Below, one piece after another: positions 58,013 to 64,000 of a stretch of 64,000 nt of DNA. The notes beneath the pieces were generated by a model, which did not search any database, was not told the origin of the DNA, and saw only the letters and a list, made by a program, of their open reading frames with translations. Every line of letters begins with the position of its first letter. The stretch's first letter is position 1. The stretch is from Desmodus rotundus (taxonomy: Eukaryota; Chordata; Mammalia; Chiroptera; Phyllostomidae), in the NCBI RefSeq assembly GCF_022682495.2, contig NC_071392.1, positions 58,429,459-58,493,458 on the forward strand. Reading direction: 5' to 3'. The position numbers and the translations under genes are program-made.

Positions 58013-60049
58013 TTCCATGAATTCCTTGCTATTCTATCAGAAGGAAATTCAATCGCATAGAGTCAGTGGGCTGTGAGCTTCATGGGCATATGTACGTTCG
58101 AGAAACAGTTTTGTCCACAAGACAAAGTAGTCAGTAGCTGCAGGAGATCTTCGGCCTCTGCTGATTTCCCGGACAAAAGAGAGCGGCGAAAAGCCCACAC
58201 TCGCAGCTCATTGTCCTGCGGAGGTCTGAAACTGCTATGCTCCTGTTCACTCACTACGGATTGAAAATGATTTCAGAAGCATTTAGTTTAGGACACAACC
58301 CACAGCTGTGATATATCAGAAGATTTCTGTTTAAAGATAGAGTTAGGGTTAGGGCTAGCATTACGATTATGGAAAGGATAAGCTTTGTCATGAGGGTAGG
58401 GATAGGGATAGGGTTAGGGTTAGGGTTAGGGTTATGGATAGGGTTAGGGTTAGGGTTAGGGTTAGCGTTAGGGATAGGTTTAGCATTAGCGTTTGGGTTA
58501 ATGTTACATATAGGTTTAGGGCTAGGGCTAAAGCTAGATGACGGCCACAGGTAGAGGACAGTGTGCCATAGAATATCCTGCATTTCATAGGTGTCTTAGT
58601 CCTGTGCTTTCACGCAGTCCGTTGAGGACGAGAAAGTGATTCTGTAGATCGTTGCACTGAAACACAGCAAGGTAAAAATAACAGAGCAAGAGAGCTGATC
58701 ATAAGTTCTGAAGAGGGTATGTGATATGGTACAAGGCACTCATTTCCAATTCCACTGCTATGAGCACATTGATCTAGTGCTGCGTTCATGCTTAAAGCCA
58801 CTTCTCAGGAACATGTTCATTCCCGAGTAACTTGGCAGCTTTCAAACCGTTCACTCCTGTGCTGTGTGAGAGAGTCACTCGGATAGAGTACGGGGACTGC
58901 TAGCTGCACGTGCATTTCCACGTTGCAAACACTGTATGGGCAAAGTGAGGTAGTAGGCGGTTGCCTCTCTTCTTCCCGGGGCTACGCTTTTCTGATGGAA
59001 AAAGTACCTAGGAGAAAACTCTACTGTGGAAGCTCATTCCGCTTCAAGGATCACAAAGTGCTATGCTAGCATTCCCTCCGTTGCTGACGGGAGATCATTT
59101 CAGTAGCTCCTGCGCTATGACACGAGCCAGAGATGCTATATGGCAGCAAGGTTCCTGGACAGGATGCTCACAAGGGTACGTCCTATGTGACACACCGCTG
59201 CTTTCATCTCCTACTGAAATGAGAACATTGATAACACGTCCAATAGTGTTGATGGCTTTTGTTGAGAACACTTTTCGCACGACTTGGTATAATTGCTGAA
59301 TGACGCAGGGGAGCGCAAAGTCTTCACTGCTGTATTCTCAGAGTGGAATGAATGGCCTGGTAGGCCCAGGAGGTACTTTTAGCTTCTTCCTCTTCGAATG
59401 CTTCACGAACGGTTGGAGTCCGAGGGACGTGGTATCGTCTCCATGGTTTCTTAGGCTACAGTCTTCTTCTCCCATCACATCCGCTACGGAAATGACAACA
59501 TTGAGAAGACGTTGAACACTGAGACGGCTTTGGAGAAAAACCCGCTTCCTACGAAATAGGTTGATTCCCGAGTGCGTTTGAGGAGCAAACAAATCTTCAG
59601 GAATGTATTATCTTCCACTGGGAGCCCCACAGGCTACTCTGACATTGACATTCCCTTAGGTCTTCCGAGACTTGGAGGCCAAGTCGCGTAGCATGGCCTA
59701 GCGGCCTTCCAACGTCCGCATACGCTTTGCTCGCAGAACGCGTAATTTGGCGAAAACAGTGGTAGCCAAGCTTACTCTGGGTCATAGTTGGCATAGTCCT
59801 GTGCTTCCGTTCACTCATTTGTTTTGGGCGACGTGATTCCACAAGTCTGTGGCTAGCAAAGTTACCGCCAAGGTGATCATACAGAAAACCAATTGAAATG
59901 ACGTTCCGAATCGGTGGCTTCTAGCGGCATCCCACACATTTCGCACTCTACTGAAACGAGTGCATTGACCTAGTGTTACCCGCTGGAGATGAAGTTTTCT
60001 AATAAGGGACTTGTATGAGACATCCTGAGTCCCTAGTTGTTTGGAAGCT
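58013..60049 (+). repeat. Satellite unit 29 (2,037 bp, ITS class S)
   Basis: Duplicate of unit 25 at +8,213, with GACAAAGTAG, GCTGATTTCC and TTTGTCATGAG. Confidence 0.97.
58343..58530 (+). repeat. Interstitial telomeric block, unit 29 (188 bp, class S)
   Basis: Same as unit 25, including TTGTCA at the left edge. Confidence 0.96.
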
Positions 60050-62086
60050 TTCCATGAATTCCTTGCTATTCTATCAGAAGGAAATTCAATCGCATAGAGT
60101 CAGTGGGCTGTGAGCTTCATGGGCATATGTACGTTCGAGAAACAGTTTTGTCCACAAGACACAGTAGTCAGTAGCTGCAGGAGATCTTCGGCCTCTGCTG
60201 TTTTCCCGGACAAAAGAGAGCGGCGAAAAGCCCACACTCGCAGCTCATTGTCCTGCGGAGGTCTGAAACTGCTATGCTCCTGTTCACTCACTACGGATTG
60301 AAAATGATTTCAGAAGCATTTAGTTTAGGACACAACCCACAGCTGTGATATATCAGAAGATTTCTGTTTAAAGATAGAGTTAGGGTTAGGGCTAGCATTA
60401 CGATTATGGAAAGGATAAGCTTTATCATGAGGGTAGGGATAGGGATAGGGTTAGGGTTAGGGTTAGGGTTATGGATAGGGTTAGGGTTAGGGTTAGGGTT
60501 AGCGTTAGGGATAGGTTTAGCATTAGCGTTTGGGTTAATGTTACATATAGGTTTAGGGCTAGGGCTAAAGCTAGATGACGGCCACAGGTAGAGGACAGTG
60601 TGCCATAGAATATCCTGCATTTCATAGGTGTCTTAGTCCTGTGCTTTCACGCAGTCCGTTGAGGACGAGAAAGTGATTCTGTAGATCGTTGCACTGAAAC
60701 ACAGCAAGGTAAAAATAACAGAGCAAGAGAGCTGATCATAAGTTCTGAAGAGGGTATGTGATATGGTACAAGGCACTCATTTCCAATTCCACTGCTATGA
60801 GCACATTGATCTAGTGCTGCGTTCATGCTTAAAGCCACTTCTCAGGAACATGTTCATTCCCGAGTAACTTGGCAGCTTTCAAACCGTTCACTCCTGTGCT
60901 GTGTGAGAGAGTCACTCGGATAGAGTACGGGGACTGCTAGCTGCACGTGCATTTCCACGTTGCAAACACTGTATGGGCAAAGTGAGGTAGTAGGCGGTTG
61001 CCTCTCTTCTTCCCGGGGCTACGCTTTTCTGATGGAAAAAGTACCTAGGAGAAAACTCTACTGTGGAAGCTCATTCCGCTTCAAGGATCACAAAGTGCTA
61101 TGCTAGCATTCCCTCCGTTGCTGACGGGAGATCATTTCAGTAGCTCCTGCGCTATGACACGAGCCAGAGATGCTATATGGCAGCAAGGTTCCTGGACAGG
61201 ATGCTCACAAGGGTACGTCCTATGTGACACACCGCTGCTTTCATCTCCTACTGAAATGAGAACATTGATAACACGTCCAATAGTGTTGATGGCTTTTGTT
61301 GAGAACACTTTTCGCACGACTTGGTATAATTGCTGAATGACGCAGGGGAGCGCAAAGTCTTCACTGCTGTATTCTCAGAGTGGAATGAATGGCCTGGTAG
61401 GCCCAGGAGGTACTTTTAGCTTCTTCCTCTTCGAATGCTTCACGAACGGGTGGAGTCCGAGGGACGTGGTATCGTCTCCATGGTTTCTTAGGCTACAGTC
61501 TTCTTCTCCCATCACATCCGCTACGGAAATGACAACATTGAGAAGACGTTGAACACTGAGACGGCTTTGGAGAAAAACCCGCTTCCTACGAAATAGGTTG
61601 ATTCCCGAGTGCGTTTGAGGAGCAAACAAATCTTCAGGAATGTATTATCTTCCACTGGGAGCCCCACAGGCTACTCTGACATTGACATTCCCTTAGGTCT
61701 TCCGAGACGTGGAGGCCAAGTCGCGTAGCATGGCCTAGCGGCCTTCCAACGTCCGCATACGCTTTGCTCGCAGAACGCGTAATTTGGCGAAAACAGTGGT
61801 AGCCAAGCTTACTCTGCGTCATAGTTGGCATAGTCCTGTGCTTCCGTTCACTCATTTGTTTTGGGCGACGTGATTCCACAAGTCTGTGGCTAGCAAAGTT
61901 ACCGCCAAGGTGATCATACAGAAAACCAATTGAAATGACGTTCCGAATCGGTGGCTTCTAGCGGCATCCCACACATTTCGCACTCTACTGAAACGAGTGC
62001 ATTGACCTAGTGTTACCCGCTGGAGATGAAGTTTTCTAATAAGGGACTTGTATGAGACATCCTGAGTCCCTAGTTGTTTGGAAGCT
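60050..62086 (+). repeat. Satellite unit 30 (2,037 bp, ITS class S)
   Basis: Duplicate of unit 26 up to about 61,762, with GAGACGTGG at 61,704. Its right end (CTCTGCGTC at 61,812, GGGCGACGTG near 61,863) is not shared with unit 26. Confidence 0.97.
60380..60567 (+). repeat. Interstitial telomeric block, unit 30 (188 bp, class S)
   Basis: Same hexamer order as unit 4. Confidence 0.96.
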
Positions 62087-64000
62087 TTCCATGAATTCCT
62101 TGCTATTCTATCAGAAGGAAATTCAATCGCATAGAGTCAGTGGGCTGTGAGCTTCATGGGCATATGTACGTTCGAGAAACAGTTTTGTCCACAAGACACA
62201 GTAGTCAGTAGCTGCAGGAGATCTTCGGCCTCTGCTGTTTTCCCGGACAAAAGAGAGCGGCGAAAAGCCCACACTCGCAGCTCATTGTCCTGCGGAGGTC
62301 TGAAACTGCTATGCTCCTGTTCACTCACTACGGATTGAAAATGATTTCAGAAGCATTTAGTTTAGGACACAACCCACAGCTGTGATATATCAGAAGATTT
62401 CTGTTTAAAGATAGAGTTAGGGTTAGGGCTAGCATTACGATTATGGAAAGGATAAGCTTTATCGTGAGGGTAGGGATAGGGATAGGGTTAGGGTTAGGGT
62501 TAGGGTTATGGATAGGGTTAGTGTTAGGGTTAGGGTTAGGGTTAGGGATAGGGTTAGGGTTAGGGTTATGGATAGGGTTAGGGTTAGTGTTAGGGTTAGG
62601 GTTATCGTTAGGGATAGGTTTAGCATTAGCGTTTGGGTTAATGTTACATATAGGTTTAGGGCTAGGGCTAAAGCTAGATGACGGCCACAGGTAGCGGACA
62701 GTGTGCCATAGAATATCCTGCATTTCATAGGTGTCTTAGTCCTGTGCTTTCACGCAGTCCGTTGAAGATGAGAAAGTGATTCTGTAGATCGTTGCACTGA
62801 AACTCAGCAAGGTAAAAATAACAGAGCAAGAGAGCTGATCATAAGTTCTGAAGAGGGTATGTGATATGGTACAAGGCACTCATTTCCAATTCAACTGCTA
62901 TGAGCACATTGATCTAGTGCTGCGTTCATGCTTAAAGCCACTTCTCAGGAACATGTTCATTCCCGAGTAACTTGGCAGCTTTCAAACCGTTCACTCCTGT
63001 TCTGTGTGAGAGAGTCACTCGGATAGAGTACGGGGACTGCTAGCTGCACGTGCATTTCCACGTTGCAAACACTGTATGGGCAAAGTGAGGTAGTAGGCGG
63101 TTGCCTCTCTTCTTCCCGGGGCTACGCTTTTCTGATGGAAAATGTACCTAGGAGAAAACTCTACTGTGGAAGCTCATTCCGCTTCAAGGATCACAAAGTG
63201 CTATGCTAGCATTCCCTCCGTTGCTGACGGGAGATCATTTCAGTAGCTCCTGCGCTATGACACGAGCCAGAGATGCTATATGGCAGCAAGGTTCTTGGAC
63301 AGGATGCTCACAAGGGTACGTCCTATGTGACACACCGCTGCTTTCATCTCCTACTGAAATGATTACATTGCTAACACGTCCAATAGTGTGGATGGCTTTT
63401 GTTGAGAACACTTTTCGCACGACTTGGTATAATTGCTGAATGACGCAGGGGAGCGCAAAGTCTTCACTGCTGTATTCTCAGAGTGGAATGAATGGCCTGG
63501 TAGGCCCAGGAGGTACTTTTAGCTTCTTCCTCTTCGAATGCTTCACGAACGGGTGGAGTCCGAGGGACGTGGTATCGTCTCCATGGTTTCTTAGGCTACA
63601 GTCTTCTTCTCCCATCACATCCGCTACGGAAATGACAACATTGAGAAGACGTTGAACACTGAGACGGCTTTGGAGAAAAACCCGCTTCCTACGAAATAGG
63701 TTGATTCCCGAGTGCGTTTGAGGAGCAAACAAATCTTCAGGAATGTATTATCTTCCACTGGGAGCTCCACAGGCTACTCTGACATTGACATTCCCTTAGG
63801 TCTTCCGAGACTTGGAGGCCAAGTCGCGTAGCATGGCCTAGCGGCCTTCCAACGTCCGCATACGCTTTGCTCGCAGAACGCGTAATTTGGCGAAAACAGT
63901 GGTAGCCAAGCTTACTCTGGGTCATAGTTGGCATAGTCCTGTGCTTCCGTTCACTCATTTGTTTTGGGCAACATGATTCCACAAGTCTGTGGCTAGCAAA
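62087..64000 (+). repeat. Satellite unit 31, partial (1,914 bp in window), chimeric at the ITS
   Basis: The left flank is of the short-unit type (TTCACTCAC near 62,322). The right part is of the Lb haplotype (GTAGCGG, ACTCAGC, TGATTAC near 63,360). Private changes are GTTGAAGATGAG near 62,761 and AAAATGTACC near 63,140. The copy is cut by the window edge, not truncated biologically. Confidence 0.95.
62417..62670 (+). repeat. Interstitial telomeric block, unit 31 (254 bp, recombinant)
   Basis: The left part follows class S (two ATAGGG, three TTAGGG, TTATGG, ATAGGG), then continues as Lb from TTAGTG (about 62,518), so TTATGG occurs twice. It is 254 bp like Lc but of different composition. The left edge has ATCGTGAGGG for ATCATGAGGG. 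Confidence 0.94.

Larger units (their letters stand above)
53550..61762 (+). repeat. Higher-order repeat B, copy 2 (8,213 bp, four units)
   Basis: Directly abuts copy 1. It ends in the right part of unit 30, after which the sequence reads CTCTGCGTC and GGGCGACGTG. Confidence 0.92.
1..64000 (+). repeat. Macrosatellite array, ~2.04-2.10 kb monomer with embedded telomeric repeats
   Basis: The same ~2.1-kb sequence recurs head to tail across the full window, with no gap and no foreign insertion. Spacing of one fixed landmark (GTGAGCTTCATGGGC, at 61, 2157, 4254, 6356, 8392 and so on to 62147) is 2032 to 2102 bp. Thirty complete units and one partial unit are present, all in one orientation. Units differ by scattered substitutions, a few 1-bp indels and whole-hexamer changes in the telomeric block. 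GAATTC appears to occur once per unit (first at 7-12), as do AGATCT and CCCGGG, so the array should give ~2-kb ladders with the matching enzymes. Both edges of the array lie outside the window. No stretch of 300 bases is free of the repeat. The sequence outside the telomeric block is not one I recognise from a named satellite family. Confidence 0.98.

Noticed and set aside
1..64000. CRISPR array or bacterial/phage repeat region
   Set aside because: The repeats are contiguous 2-kb units, with no short repeat-unique spacer alternation and no cas genes. The TTAGGG hexamer points to a eukaryote.
1..64000. Ribosomal DNA or other gene-bearing tandem array (5S, histone, snRNA)
   Set aside because: I could not find recognisable rRNA, snRNA or histone sequence in the unit. 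The closest RNA polymerase III B-box-like site (ACGTTCGAGAAAC near 79) lacks the needed C and has no A-box partner that I can see.
1..64000. Centromeric satellite with a CENP-B box
   Set aside because: Scanning one unit by eye for TTCG-N4-A-N2-CGGG on the + strand gave no match; the nearest candidates (around CACGAACGGGTGG near 1450) have wrong spacing. A centromeric role cannot be excluded, as many centromeres lack the box.
1..64000. LINE, LTR or DNA transposon as origin of the unit
   Set aside because: No reverse transcriptase, integrase or transposase reading frame, no long terminal or inverted repeats, no poly-A tail and no target-site duplication that I can identify.

Overview
The whole 64-kb window is one uninterrupted head-to-tail array of a large eukaryotic satellite (macrosatellite). 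I see no convincing protein-coding gene, no tRNA or rRNA, no transposase or reverse transcriptase, and no unique flanking DNA. The monomer is 2,032-2,103 bp. I place 30 complete copies plus a 1,914-bp partial copy (31 units), all in the same orientation. Setting the phase at the window start (4 bases before a GAATTC-containing motif), units begin at 1, 2097, 4194, 6296, 8332, 10369, 12406, 14503, 16538, 18634, 20736, 22833, 24868, 26964, 29066, 31102, 33198, 35230, 37327, 39424, 41497, 43594, 45661, 47763, 49800, 51837, 53874, 55976, 58013, 60050 and 62087.

Each unit has two parts. One is a 186-254 bp block of interstitial telomeric sequence (ITS) made of TTAGGG and point-mutated versions of it (ATAGGG, TTACGG, TTATGG, TTAGTG, TTATCG, TTAGCG and others). 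The G-rich strand is always the + strand, and the block is most canonical in its centre and decayed at its edges. The other part is about 1.85 kb of non-telomeric sequence that itself contains at least four diverged sub-repeats. Unit length differences come almost wholly from the ITS, in steps of exactly 6 bp (188, 218, 224, 248, 254 bp), plus a few 1-bp indels and one 5-bp deletion.

Diagnostic point mutations show recent layers of tandem duplication. (i) An 8,330-bp four-unit block (about 12,807-21,136) is repeated at about 21,137-29,466, and the junction falls inside the ITS of unit 11. (ii) An 8,213-bp four-unit block (about 45,337-53,549) is repeated at about 53,550-61,762. (iii) A single 2,097-bp unit is duplicated at about 34,530-38,723. 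Looser paralogy links units 3-7 with units 14-18 about 22.8 kb away. Three units (11, 17, 31) change haplotype at or in the ITS, so the telomeric block looks like a preferred exchange point.

Organism: the TTAGGG hexamer, the long coding-free array and the pattern of homogenisation point to a eukaryotic chromosome, probably a subtelomeric, heterochromatic or pericentromeric block in an animal with TTAGGG telomeres. TTAGGG is also used by many fungi, protists and some plants, so I cannot name the species or clade from the sequence. The short open frames found on both strands (runs of Gly-Leu, Asn-Pro or Thr-Leu, and a 158-codon frame) are by-products of the repeat: they are opened and closed by single substitutions and indels between units. 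No genes act together here; the interest is in array structure and in how it evolves.
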